From DASPWW01 sp035637595 (GTDB lineage: Bacteria > Actinomycetota > Thermoleophilia > Solirubrobacterales > 70-9): a stretch of DNA of 12,844 nucleotides. The notes below the pieces were generated by a model. The model was not told where the DNA came from and ran no database searches. It was given only the letters and a program-made list of their open reading frames with translations. Below, piece after piece: positions 6,762 to 12,750 of the stretch (positions are counted from its first letter, which is position 1; every line of letters begins with the position of its first letter). The translations under genes and the position numbers were made by a program. Where the stretch lies: NCBI GenBank assembly GCA_035637595.1, contig DASPWW010000201.1, forward strand, positions 1 through 12,844, written 5' to 3'.

Positions 6762-7235
6762 CTATAGCCATCTTCTCGTGGTGGCCATGTAGCGCCGGTA
6801 GTCGTCGCCGAAGCGGCGCTCGAGATAACGCTCCTCGCGCGCGATGACCATGCGATCGACGACGACGAGCGCCGGCACGAGCGTGACGAATGCCCACGGC
6901 GCCTGGGCGAGGATGGCGATGCCGGTGTACAGCAAGGCGAAGCCCAGATAGGCGGGATTGCGGGTGATCCGGTAGGGCCCGGTCGTCACCAGCGCGGTGG
7001 TCGGACTCCCAGGGGCCACTGGAGTGTGGGCGCGGCGGAAGGCTGCGATGAATGAGCGGAGAAAGACGCCGCCGGCGATGGCCAGCAGCGCCCCGACCGG
7101 CCACCTGACGAGCGCTGGAAACTCGAAGGACGGAAGCAGCGCCTCGAGCACGAACCCGGCCAGCAACGCCGCCCCGTAGATCAGGGGCGGCGGCGCGACA
7201 ACGCCGGCGACGTCGCGCTCGTCTGCGTCTGTCAT
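6762..7235 (-). CDS. Isoprenylcysteine/phospholipid methyltransferase-family membrane protein
   Basis: The 157-residue integral membrane protein has hydrophobic segments at about 17-36, 45-64 and 97-127. It carries the hallmark SAM-binding motifs of the ICMT/PEMT family: GPYRITRNPAYLG (86-98), then near the C-terminus REERYLERRFGDDYRRY (133-149). Bacterial members are usually annotated only as isoprenylcysteine carboxyl methyltransferase family proteins; their real substrates (lipids, small molecules, cell-envelope groups) are mostly unknown. I chose the ATG at 7235 because the frame further upstream overlaps the divergent gene and encodes an Arg/Gln-rich non-conserved leader. No clear Shine-Dalgarno sequence precedes it. 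It is divergent from the secreted P-domain gene and lies 113 nt upstream of the ATT-started gene on the same strand, between the two inverted cassettes. Confidence 0.82.
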   Translation of the reverse strand: MTDADERDVAGVVAPPPLIYGAALLAGFVLEALLPSFEFPALVRWPVGALLAIAGGVFLRSFIAAFRRAHTPVAPGSPTTALVTTGPYRITRNPAYLGFALLYTGIAILAQAPWAFVTLVPALVVVDRMVIAREERYLERRFGDDYRRYMATTRRWL

Positions 7236-7294
7236 CGAGGGATGGCTGGTGGCGCGCACGGAAATCGAGAATCGGAGGAGGGGCCAGGGGAGCG

Positions 7295-7300
7295 TAGACT
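7295..7300 (+). promoter_or_regulatory. Candidate -10 element, leaderless
   Basis: TAGACT (TANNNT type) ends 7 nt before the ATG at 7308, and there is no Shine-Dalgarno sequence at the proper distance. A leaderless transcript fits. No convincing -35 hexamer is seen. Confidence 0.45.
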
Positions 7301-7307
7301 CCCGACG

Positions 7308-8204
7308 ATGAGGAAGCGTCGCGCCGGCCGTTTCCGCGCGCTTCCCCTGGCGCTGCTCCTCGTCATGCTGCTGCCGGCGATCGCGCGGGCGGAGACTCAC
7401 ACCTTCCTCAACACCGCCGATCTGTATCCCAGCGGCGGCGCCGGGGACGTGGGGCCGGCGAATCACTATCCCTCGACCATCGTCGTCGCGGGTCTGTCGG
7501 GAACGGTCACGAAGGCGACCGTGACCCTGATTGGTTACCGGTCCGCGAGCCCGGACGACACCGACATGGTGATCACCGGACCGAATGGACAGCAGGTGAT
7601 GCTGATGTCGGACGTCTGCGGGTCGACGGGCATCCAGAACGACAACTGGACCTTCGACGACTCCGCCCAGACCTTCATGTCCAACAATGGACCCTGTGCG
7701 AACTACGAAGAGGCGAGCTTCAAGCCCTCGAACTACCTCGGGAACATCCCCGAGCCCGACGACCTGAGTCCAGGGGGCGGCCCCTCGCCCCCATATGTGA
7801 ACGCGATGTCGTTCTTCAACGGCGCTTCCCCCAACGGTGCATGGAGCCTCTTTGTCATGGATGACAGCGCCGGCTTCAGCGGTTTTGACATCGCGGCCTG
7901 GGCGCTGACTTTGGAGGTCCAGCCGCCAAGCGCCGGTGACACCGCGCCGCCGGAGACCACGATCACGAAGGGTCCCAAGGACAAGACGAAGAAGAAGACG
8001 GCGACGTTCGAGTTCAGCTCCTCCGAGCCCGGCTCGACGTTCCAGTGCTCGCTCGACGGCGGGGCGTTCGAGAGCTGCTCCTCACCTCACGAGGTCAAGG
8101 TCAAGAAGGGCAAGCACAGCTTCGCGGTCCGTGCCCAGGACGGCGCCGGGAACCTGGACCCGACACCGGCGACCTCGAGCTGGAAGGTCAAGCAGAAGCA
8201 CTGA
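7308..8204 (+). CDS. Secreted P-domain protein with lysine-rich Ig-like tail
   Basis: The 298-residue protein starts with a clear signal peptide (MRKRRAGRFRALPLALLLVM, cleavage probably after AIARA). The next 190 or so residues resemble the proprotein-convertase P-domain: STIVVAGLSGTVTKATVTL, DTDMVITGPNGQQVML, and near the end NGAWSLFVMDDSAGFSGFDI leading to WALTLEV. In other proteins this beta-sandwich sits beside subtilisin-like proteases; here no protease domain is present, so it is probably a binding or structural module. The last 85 residues are an Ig-like domain with cysteines in CSLDGGAFESC and many lysines. About 60 of these 85 residues are identical to the tail of the secreted protein at 5743-6648. 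An ATG at 7242 is in frame but would bury the signal peptide, so 7308 is preferred. The VOC gene starts 3 nt after the stop, indicating co-transcription. Confidence 0.85.
   Translation: MRKRRAGRFRALPLALLLVMLLPAIARAETHTFLNTADLYPSGGAGDVGPANHYPSTIVVAGLSGTVTKATVTLIGYRSASPDDTDMVITGPNGQQVMLMSDVCGSTGIQNDNWTFDDSAQTFMSNNGPCANYEEASFKPSNYLGNIPEPDDLSPGGGPSPPYVNAMSFFNGASPNGAWSLFVMDDSAGFSGFDIAAWALTLEVQPPSAGDTAPPETTITKGPKDKTKKKTATFEFSSSEPGSTFQCSLDGGAFESCSSPHEVKVKKGKHSFAVRAQDGAGNLDPTPATSSWKVKQKH
7974..8016 (+). repeat. Inverted repeat copy B within the Ig-like tail region
   Basis: Identical over 43 nt to the minus strand of 5940-5982, within the part encoding the conserved start of the Ig-like tail. A second identical block of 27 nt is at 8097-8123. 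Confidence 0.85.
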
Positions 8205-8207
8205 GAG

Positions 8208-8627
8208 ATGAAGCAGCGCGTCACCGTGATCACGCTCGGCGTGCGCGACCTCGCCCGAGCCCGGGCCTTCTACAAGGCGCTCGGCTGGCGGACGGGAGCC
8301 GCCCCGGACGACGACGTCGTCTTCTTCCAGGCAGGAGACATGGTGGTGGCGCTGTGGGACCGGGCTCGGCTCGCCGAGGACAGCTGCGTCACCGACTCCG
8401 GAGGATGGGGAGGGGTGACGCTCGCGCTCAACGTCGGCTCCCCGGAGGAGGTCGACGCCGTCACTGAGGAGGCGCGGGCGGCGGGCGCGACGATCGGTCG
8501 CGACCCGGCGGAGACCTTCTGGGGCGGCTACAGCGCGGTCTTCGTTGACCCGGAGGGCCACCCGTGGGAGGTCGCCCACAACCCGCGCTGGACGCTGACG
8601 CCCGACGGCGGCGTCAGGCTGCCCTGA
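8208..8627 (+). CDS. VOC (glyoxalase/bleomycin-resistance fold) family protein
   Basis: A 139-residue VOC protein with the typical opening VTVITLGVRDLARARAFYKALGW and closing VFVDPEGHPWEVAHNPRW, the latter a common signature of VOC proteins. The Glu of PWEVA is at the usual metal-ligand place; the first strand has Thr-Leu-Gly rather than His, as in the VOC gene at 5306. The two proteins align over nearly their whole length and look like paralogues. The ATG is 3 nt after the stop of the secreted protein gene, with only a weak purine-rich GAGAG directly before it, so its translation is probably coupled. It is the last gene before a strong hairpin. Substrate unknown. Confidence 0.88.
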   Translation: MKQRVTVITLGVRDLARARAFYKALGWRTGAAPDDDVVFFQAGDMVVALWDRARLAEDSCVTDSGGWGGVTLALNVGSPEEVDAVTEEARAAGATIGRDPAETFWGGYSAVFVDPEGHPWEVAHNPRWTLTPDGGVRLP

Positions 8628-8683
8628 GCCGCGAGCCGCTCACGACACGGCCTCAGTCCCTGGTTCGGCGACTGGCTCGTCCC

Positions 8684-8720
8684 TTGCGAGCGTCTACGCC
8701 CCTTGGCGACACGCTCGCAA
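8684..8720. terminator. Strong bidirectional hairpin between convergent genes
   Basis: TTGCGAGCGT and ACGCTCGCAA form a perfect 10-bp outer stem. Inside it CGCC-CCTT-GGCG forms a 4-bp inner stem with a tetraloop, separated from the outer stem by a small internal loop. It lies in the 136-bp gap between the VOC gene (plus) and the FAD oxidoreductase gene (minus), where a shared terminator is expected. There is no U-tract. Confidence 0.65.
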
Positions 8721-8763
8721 ATCGCGCAGAGGGGGAGTGCGGATCGGCGACAAGCGATGGCGA

Positions 8764-10089
8764 TCACCAGTCTGATCTCAGATATCCAGAAGCGCGTGCG
8801 GCCGAATCCTGCCCGGCGCGGACAGCGGCTTCCATCATTGGCCCGTAGAGATAATCGCCGGCGAGCTGTACCGGCCCGCGCGCGAGCCGGGCACGAAAGG
8901 CCGCCAGCTCGCGGGCTCGGCCCACCGGATACGAGGGCACGAAGACGGGCCAGCGCAATGTACGCCGGGCCGTCACCCGCGGTTGCAGCTCGGGGTGGAG
9001 CGCGGCGAGCTCGGATTCGAGCTGCGCGGCAAGCTCGCTGTCATCGGCGCTCGCCGCGGCCGCTTCTGGAGAGGCCGACACCCCGAGCAGGCCCCCCTCC
9101 GGCGCCAGTTCGTTCAGGTAGACGACCGCCTGCAGCGCGCCGGTCCGCTCGCCGCGCGGCACGATATCCATGAAGAGGTCGCGGCCGCGCGGGTCGGCGC
9201 GCTGGGCCGGCGCGCTCGTCCGCAGGAAGACGCCGAGCCCCTGCGAGTAGACCTGGCTGCTCAAGAACCGGCTCGCCTCCTCGGGTGCCTCCGGCCAGAG
9301 CTCGAGCGCCTCAGAGGCCCGCGTCGCCAGGATCGCGGCGCGCGCCCGGAGCGTCTCCCCGTTGCTCGTCTCGGCCACCACCTCTCGGCTCTCGACCCGC
9401 ACGGATTCGATCGCGACGCCGCAGCGCACCCCAACCCTGCGCCCAAGCTCACCGGTGAGGGAGCCGAGACCCCCTCGCATGATCCAGGCGCGCCTGATCG
9501 GGTAGCGCGAGCCCATCACCCCGAAAGCAAGCGATACCTCTTCGGGTGGATAGCCGCAGAGAACCTCGGCCAGGGCCGAGGCAAAGTAGCGGTTAGCGGC
9601 CGGGCCGATCACATCCTCCAAGCGCCGCGAGTCGGTCGCTGCCGCACTTGCCATGTCGAAGAACCGCATCGACGCTGCGACGCGAATCCGCGAGGGAAGG
9701 AGCCGGGTGAGCGCGACCTTTTCTCGCCAGTCGATCCCCCTGTAGCGCGCAACTGCGATCTCCGGCGAGCGAAAATCTAGGTGGTGCCAGCGTCCGTCGC
9801 GCCGGATGGCGGTGCGAAGCACGTTCGGCAGCGGCGCGAGGCGGTCGTCCAACTCGCACTCCTCGATCAGGCGCCGCAGGCGGCGGTAGGCGGGGATTAC
9901 CATCGTGGCGCCGAGCTCGATCGTGCAGCCCTCCCATTGCTCGCTGCGCGCGCGTCCCCCCGGCTCCCCCTCGCGCTCAAGGACGAGGACCTGCAGGCCA
10001 TCCTGCGTCAGCCGGTGCGCCGCGGCCAATCCCGCCAACCCCGCGCCGATCACGAGGACGTCGGCGTCACCTCCACGGCCGATGGGCAC
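8764..10089 (-). CDS. FAD-dependent amine oxidase/desaturase-like oxidoreductase
   Basis: The 441-residue flavoprotein has an N-terminal ADP-binding fold, VLVIGAGLAGLAAAHRL (GxGxxG at 15-20), the ribose-binding Glu38 of VLVLERE, and the adjoining PGGRA motif. The C-terminal FAD motif is LAGDYLYGPMMEAAVRAGQD (Asp412). This architecture is that of the flavin amine-oxidase superfamily, which includes protoporphyrinogen oxidase, phytoene desaturases and monoamine oxidases. The middle substrate region (SLAFGVMGSRYPIRRAWIMR) does not identify a substrate for me. Probably cytosolic or membrane-associated. It starts with GTG at 10089; no other in-frame start precedes it closely. A TACGGT sequence ends only 4 nt upstream, short for a leaderless promoter. 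It lies 420 nt downstream of the aminotransferase-like gene on the same strand, too far to assume an operon. Confidence 0.85.
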   Translation of the reverse strand: MPIGRGGDADVLVIGAGLAGLAAAHRLTQDGLQVLVLEREGEPGGRARSEQWEGCTIELGATMVIPAYRRLRRLIEECELDDRLAPLPNVLRTAIRRDGRWHHLDFRSPEIAVARYRGIDWREKVALTRLLPSRIRVAASMRFFDMASAAATDSRRLEDVIGPAANRYFASALAEVLCGYPPEEVSLAFGVMGSRYPIRRAWIMRGGLGSLTGELGRRVGVRCGVAIESVRVESREVVAETSNGETLRARAAILATRASEALELWPEAPEEASRFLSSQVYSQGLGVFLRTSAPAQRADPRGRDLFMDIVPRGERTGALQAVVYLNELAPEGGLLGVSASPEAAAASADDSELAAQLESELAALHPELQPRVTARRTLRWPVFVPSYPVGRARELAAFRARLARGPVQLAGDYLYGPMMEAAVRAGQDSAARASGYLRSDW

Positions 10090-10121
10090 GCGCGCACCGT
10101 ATCGCCCCGGCCCCCCGGAGA

Positions 10122-10139
10122 GGCGCGGGTAGCCGCGCC
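10122..10139 (-). promoter_or_regulatory. Hairpin in the 5' region of the FAD oxidoreductase gene
   Basis: GGCGCGG, 4-nt loop, CCGCGCC is a perfect 7-bp stem ending 33 nt upstream of the GTG at 10089. If the transcript starts upstream of it, it would form a stable leader structure; otherwise it may be an operator. GC-rich inverted repeats of this size also arise by chance. Confidence 0.3.
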
Positions 10140-10167
10140 GCGTTTCGGGGCGCCGCCTCGCAGCAGA

Positions 10168-10191
10168 TCGCCTCGATGGGACCCGAGGCGA
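10168..10191. repeat. 8-bp perfect inverted repeat
   Basis: TCGCCTCG, 8-nt loop, CGAGGCGA. It is the best stem between the MITE-like element and the FAD oxidoreductase gene, and could be a terminator for transcripts entering from the right or part of a leader. Confidence 0.35.
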
Positions 10192-10245
10192 CGATCCCAG
10201 TCAGGGACGTCGTTCACGGGCGGCAGCGGCGCGGCTGCGTTTCGC

Positions 10246-10430
10246 GGAGGCTGTCGCACAAACCCCTGGCGGCCTCCTGAGAGCCCGTCTCGACCCCCGT
10301 TAACAATCGGGTCGAAGTCGGCCCTGACCACTCGGCGCTCGTCCTGCCAGGCGGCCCGTTACTCGGCGCAGTTGTCGTCTGAATATCCGCAGTGGTCCCT
10401 CTCGGAGCGACCCTTTATGCGACAGCCTCC
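10246..10430. mobile_element. MITE-like element, 185 bp, with 17-bp terminal inverted repeats
   Basis: The left end reads GGAGGCTGTCGCACAAA (10246-10262) and the right end, on the other strand, GGAGGCTGTCGCATAAA (10430-10414), identical at 16 of 17 positions. The 185-bp interior has no plausible coding frame but contains a 7-bp inverted repeat (TCGACCC at 10290, GGGTCGA at 10309) around a GTTAAC palindrome. Size, terminal repeats and lack of genes fit a miniature inverted-repeat transposable element mobilised by a transposase elsewhere. I see no target-site duplication: the flanks are TTTCGC on the left and TCGAAG on the right. The insertion may therefore be old, or the borders may differ slightly. 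I cannot assign an IS family. Confidence 0.5.
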
Positions 10431-10509
10431 TCGAAGAGCGGTAGTGACATCGCACGGCACACTCGGCCGTAAAGCAGCAGTCCCGCGGCCGGCGCCGGGG
10501 CGAGCTGGA

Positions 10510-11649
10510 TTAGCCGAGCGCGGCGCGGACGCGCTCGCCGAGCGCTGCGAGCCTCTCGACGGGCTCATTGGAGTAGACGAAGCGCACATGGCGCGGGGCG
10601 ACGGTCTCCCCCCACGCGGTCATCGGCGTGGCGGCGACCGTGTGCTCGAGCAACGCGGCGGAGAGGTCCGGCGCGGTCGTGCCCGCCGCCTCGGCGTCGA
10701 ACAGCAGCGACCAGCCCCCATGTGCCGGGATCGCCGGGAGCCCGGCGAGTTGCTCCATCGTCGCGTCGTGGCGGCGCTCCCACTCGGCGACGCAGGCCGC
10801 GTGGTCATCGGCGCGCAGCGCCGCAATCGCACCTAGCTGGTTAAAGCCGCTGGCGACGAGCCCGTTGTAGATGTGGACCATTCCGAGCTGGGGCGTGACC
10901 GCCTCGGACGCGACGATCCAGCCGATCCGCCATCCGATCATCCGCTGTTCACAGGCGACGCCGCCCAGCGTGACCGTGAGATCGCGCATCCCCTCCAGCG
11001 CTGCGGGCACGACTACCTTCCTCCCCCCGAAGACGATCGCCTCCATCGCGCTCCAGTAGAGGAGCCGGATCTGCCGCTCGGTGCAAATGCGCTGCACCGC
11101 CGCCCATTCCTCGTCGTTGAGGACCCATCCAGACGGGAACGACGGGTTGCCGAAGAAGATGGCCCGCGTGCGATCGGAGGCGGCCGCCTCCAGCGCGTCG
11201 AGGTCCCAGCGCCAGCCGTGCTCAGTGGGGTGCAGCGGAACCGGCCGCGGAACGTCCCCGGCCAGCCGTACCCGCTGGAGCATCCCTGCATACGTCGGAT
11301 CGGGGACGATCACTTCGTCGCCGGGATCGGTCAATGCGAGCAGCGCGTCGAGCATGTTGTCGCCCTCGCCCGAGGTGATCACCACCTCACTCTCAGGGTC
11401 GTACTGAGGCCCGCCGCGCCGGACGATGAGGCGCGCGACCTCGTACTTGAGCTCGTCCATGCCCGTGAACGGGAGCCACGAGTTCGCCTCGTCGGTGCCC
11501 ACCGCCGCCCGCGTCGCCTCGACCGCCGCAGCCGGCGGCGGGATGTCGGTATCCAGGTTCTCCATGCGCAGGATCTCGGGATCGCTGCCGGCCGCCGCCG
11601 CGACCTTGTCGATCGAGAACCCGGGGATGCCCTTTAGCCGTTCCCCCAC
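10510..11649 (-). CDS. Class I/II aminotransferase-fold protein lacking PLP-binding residues
   Basis: The 379-residue protein has the fold-type I aminotransferase layout: the N-terminal RMENLDTDIPPPAAA, SGEGDNMLDALLALTDPGDE, DPTYAGMLQRVRLAG, GNPSFPSGWVL, MIGWRIGW and a C-terminal VRFVYSNEPVERL. In functional relatives the PLP lysine lies 7 residues before the Trp of GWR (SKxxRMIGWR). Here that position is Cys233 (VACEQRMIGW, codon TGT). The aspartate that binds the pyridine nitrogen, expected in a Y-D-x-A-M-E context, is Trp199 (LLYWSAMEAIVF, codon TGG). The carboxylate-binding Arg of the VRF motif is kept. The frame is intact from end to end, so this is not a decayed gene but probably a non-PLP pseudoenzyme or one with changed chemistry. 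It starts with GTG at 11649; TAGTGT lies 6 nt upstream. Confidence 0.85.
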   Translation of the reverse strand: MGERLKGIPGFSIDKVAAAAGSDPEILRMENLDTDIPPPAAAVEATRAAVGTDEANSWLPFTGMDELKYEVARLIVRRGGPQYDPESEVVITSGEGDNMLDALLALTDPGDEVIVPDPTYAGMLQRVRLAGDVPRPVPLHPTEHGWRWDLDALEAAASDRTRAIFFGNPSFPSGWVLNDEEWAAVQRICTERQIRLLYWSAMEAIVFGGRKVVVPAALEGMRDLTVTLGGVACEQRMIGWRIGWIVASEAVTPQLGMVHIYNGLVASGFNQLGAIAALRADDHAACVAEWERRHDATMEQLAGLPAIPAHGGWSLLFDAEAAGTTAPDLSAALLEHTVAATPMTAWGETVAPRHVRFVYSNEPVERLAALGERVRAALG

Positions 11650-11655
11650 GGGTGG

Positions 11656-11661
11656 ACACTA
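11656..11661 (-). promoter_or_regulatory. Candidate -10 element of the aminotransferase-like gene, leaderless
   Basis: On the minus strand TAGTGT ends 6 nt before the GTG start, with no Shine-Dalgarno sequence between. The geometry equals that at pafBC. No clear -35 hexamer is seen. Confidence 0.45.
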
Positions 11662-11768
11662 TCCGGGGGCGGGCCGTCAGGCACCCTGGGCTGGCGTGCG
11701 ACGACGAGGTAGCGGTCGACGGTGGCGTCGTAGTCGGGCCGCCGCCTTTCGCGCATTGCGACAGCGGG

Positions 11769-11781
11769 CTACCGTCGGTAG
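11769..11781. repeat. Palindrome CTACCG-T-CGGTAG
   Basis: A perfect 6-bp dyad with a single central base, in the middle of the region between two divergent genes. The near-continuous symmetry is more like a protein-binding operator than an RNA hairpin, since the one-base spacer leaves no proper loop. Confidence 0.35.
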
Positions 11782-11945
11782 AGACTCCGCGGCTCGTACA
11801 TCTTGGGCGCCGACTCGCTGAACGCCGGTCCGTTCATATGGGGCGCGCTACGATTTCGCCCGATTCATCCAGAGCGACCTGAGGGACCTGGCCCTGTGAC
11901 GGTCCGGCATCCGGCTTCGGCGCGGTGCCAATGCCAGGATCGATG

Positions 11946-11952
11946 AAGGAGG
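11946..11952 (+). promoter_or_regulatory. Shine-Dalgarno sequence of the GNAT gene
   Basis: AAGGAGG lies 5 nt upstream of the ATG at 11958. It decides the start in favour of 11958 over in-frame ATGs at 11925 and 11943. Confidence 0.8.
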
Positions 11953-11957
11953 ATTCC

Positions 11958-12518
11958 ATGGCAGACCTCGATGGGTTGCGGTTCAGGCTCGCCAGCCCCG
12001 CCGATGCCAAGGCCGTCGCCGATCTCCACGCTGACAGCTGGCGCCGGCACTACCGGGGCGCCTACTCAGACGCGTTTCTCGACGGTGACGTCGTCGCTGA
12101 CCGTCTGGCGGTGTGGACCGCCCGGCTGCGCGAGCCCGATCCCCGCCGTTGCACCATCCTCGCCGAGGACGGCGGGTTGATCGGCTTCGCGAACACGTTC
12201 TTCGACGAGGACCCGACGTGGGGGGCGCTGCTCGACAACCTCCATGTCGCCGATGGGCACAAGCGTCGGGGAATCGCCTCACGCCTGTTGGCGTTGACGG
12301 CCGAGGCCCTCACAGAGCGGCCGGAACGGACCGGCCTGTACCTGTGGGTCCTCGAACAGAACGTCGACGCCCAGGCCTTCTATGAGGCCAGGGGCGGGAG
12401 ATACGTGGGGCGAGGCGTGGTGTCGCCGCCCGGCGGCATCGCAAACCGCGGTACCGGGTCGTCGGCGAAGCTGCGATACGCCTGGCCGGAACCGGCAGTG
12501 CTGCTCGGACAGCCGTGA
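11958..12518 (+). CDS. GNAT-family N-acetyltransferase
   Basis: The 186-residue protein is a single GNAT domain. It opens with LRFRLASPADAKAVADLHAD (beta1-alpha1). It contains the central strand LIGFANTFFDED and then the acetyl-CoA pyrophosphate loop, LLDNLHVADGHKRRGIASRL, with the R/Q-x-x-G-x-A signature as RRGIA (103-107). Motif B is LYLWVLEQNVDAQAFYEARG, with the usual Asn135 and Tyr142 near CoA. It should transfer an acetyl group from acetyl-CoA to an amine of a small molecule or protein; the acceptor cannot be told. The W-R-x-x-Y-R-G-x-Y/F stretch near residue 28 is typical of a large uncharacterised GNAT subgroup. The ATG at 11958 has a near-perfect ribosome binding site. It stands alone, divergent from the aminotransferase-like gene. 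Confidence 0.9.
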   Translation: MADLDGLRFRLASPADAKAVADLHADSWRRHYRGAYSDAFLDGDVVADRLAVWTARLREPDPRRCTILAEDGGLIGFANTFFDEDPTWGALLDNLHVADGHKRRGIASRLLALTAEALTERPERTGLYLWVLEQNVDAQAFYEARGGRYVGRGVVSPPGGIANRGTGSSAKLRYAWPEPAVLLGQP

Positions 12519-12750
12519 GCGACTTTCGCCAGAGCGCCCGGCGCGCGTAGCGGGCTTCTGCTTTCGTGGCCGATTCGGCCGTCGGTCTGCTCCTTATCGC
12601 CAAACAGCGGATCGTGTGCTTGACGGCTCGTATCGCCACAGCGCTCTCGCTTTGTCCGGGCAGTGCGGGAGCGTGCCCTCACGTCGGGAGCGCTCTTCCT
12701 CATCGTCCTTTGCGAGAGCGAGCGTCAGCCCGTCAGCCTGCTGGCAATCG
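12519..12750. other. Intergenic region between convergent genes
   Basis: No plausible gene. Candidate structures are a palindrome GGCCGA-T-TCGGCC at 12568-12580, a weak 5-bp stem GCCCG/CGGGC at 12536-12555, and inverted arms CGCTCTCGC (12642-12650) and GCGAGAGCG (12712-12720), the last with a loop too long for a simple terminator. Any of them might terminate transcription from the GNAT gene. Confidence 0.4.

Larger units (their letters stand above)
10090..10509. other. 420-bp gene-free region with hairpins and a MITE-like element
   Basis: No open frame here looks like a real protein on either strand: the frames that cross it are Arg/Gly/Pro-rich continuations of neighbouring antisense shadows. 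The right half holds the MITE-like element at 10246-10430. The left half holds two perfect hairpins, and a further 7-bp inverted repeat lies inside the element. I found no tRNA; GGGTCGAAG near 10309 vaguely recalls a T-loop but has no cloverleaf around it. Confidence 0.6.
11650..11957. other. 308-bp divergent intergenic region
   Basis: It lies between the aminotransferase-like gene (minus) and the GNAT gene (plus). It contains the minus-strand -10 element described separately, a palindrome at 11769-11781, and a possible plus-strand -10, TACGAT at 11849-11854, that would give a leader of about 100 nt for the GNAT gene. No -35 partner is evident. No convincing gene is present; a minus-strand frame of 40 codons (11756-11634) has no ribosome binding site. 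Confidence 0.5.

Noticed and set aside
10290..10320. Possible tRNA T-arm-like sequence
   Set aside because: Only a loose resemblance; no acceptor, D or anticodon arms can be built around it, and the repeat is better explained as an inverted repeat inside the MITE-like element.
9781..10836. Plus-strand open frame of 351 codons
   Set aside because: It runs antisense through the FAD oxidoreductase, across the gene-free region and MITE-like element, and into the aminotransferase-like gene. Its composition is Arg/Pro/Ala-rich and no domain is visible.
10873..11637. Plus-strand open frame of 254 codons opposite the aminotransferase-like gene
   Set aside because: Antisense shadow; Arg/Asp/His-rich with no fold signature, while the minus strand has clear aminotransferase motifs.
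11634..11756. Minus-strand frame of 40 codons overlapping the aminotransferase-like start
   Set aside because: Although its first half has G/C third positions, it has no ribosome binding site, no recognisable motif, and would conflict with the leaderless promoter at 11656.
12642..12720. Inverted arms CGCTCTCGC/GCGAGAGCG as a second MITE
   Set aside because: Only 9 bp, in a region of repeated GAGCG words, with no further end similarity.
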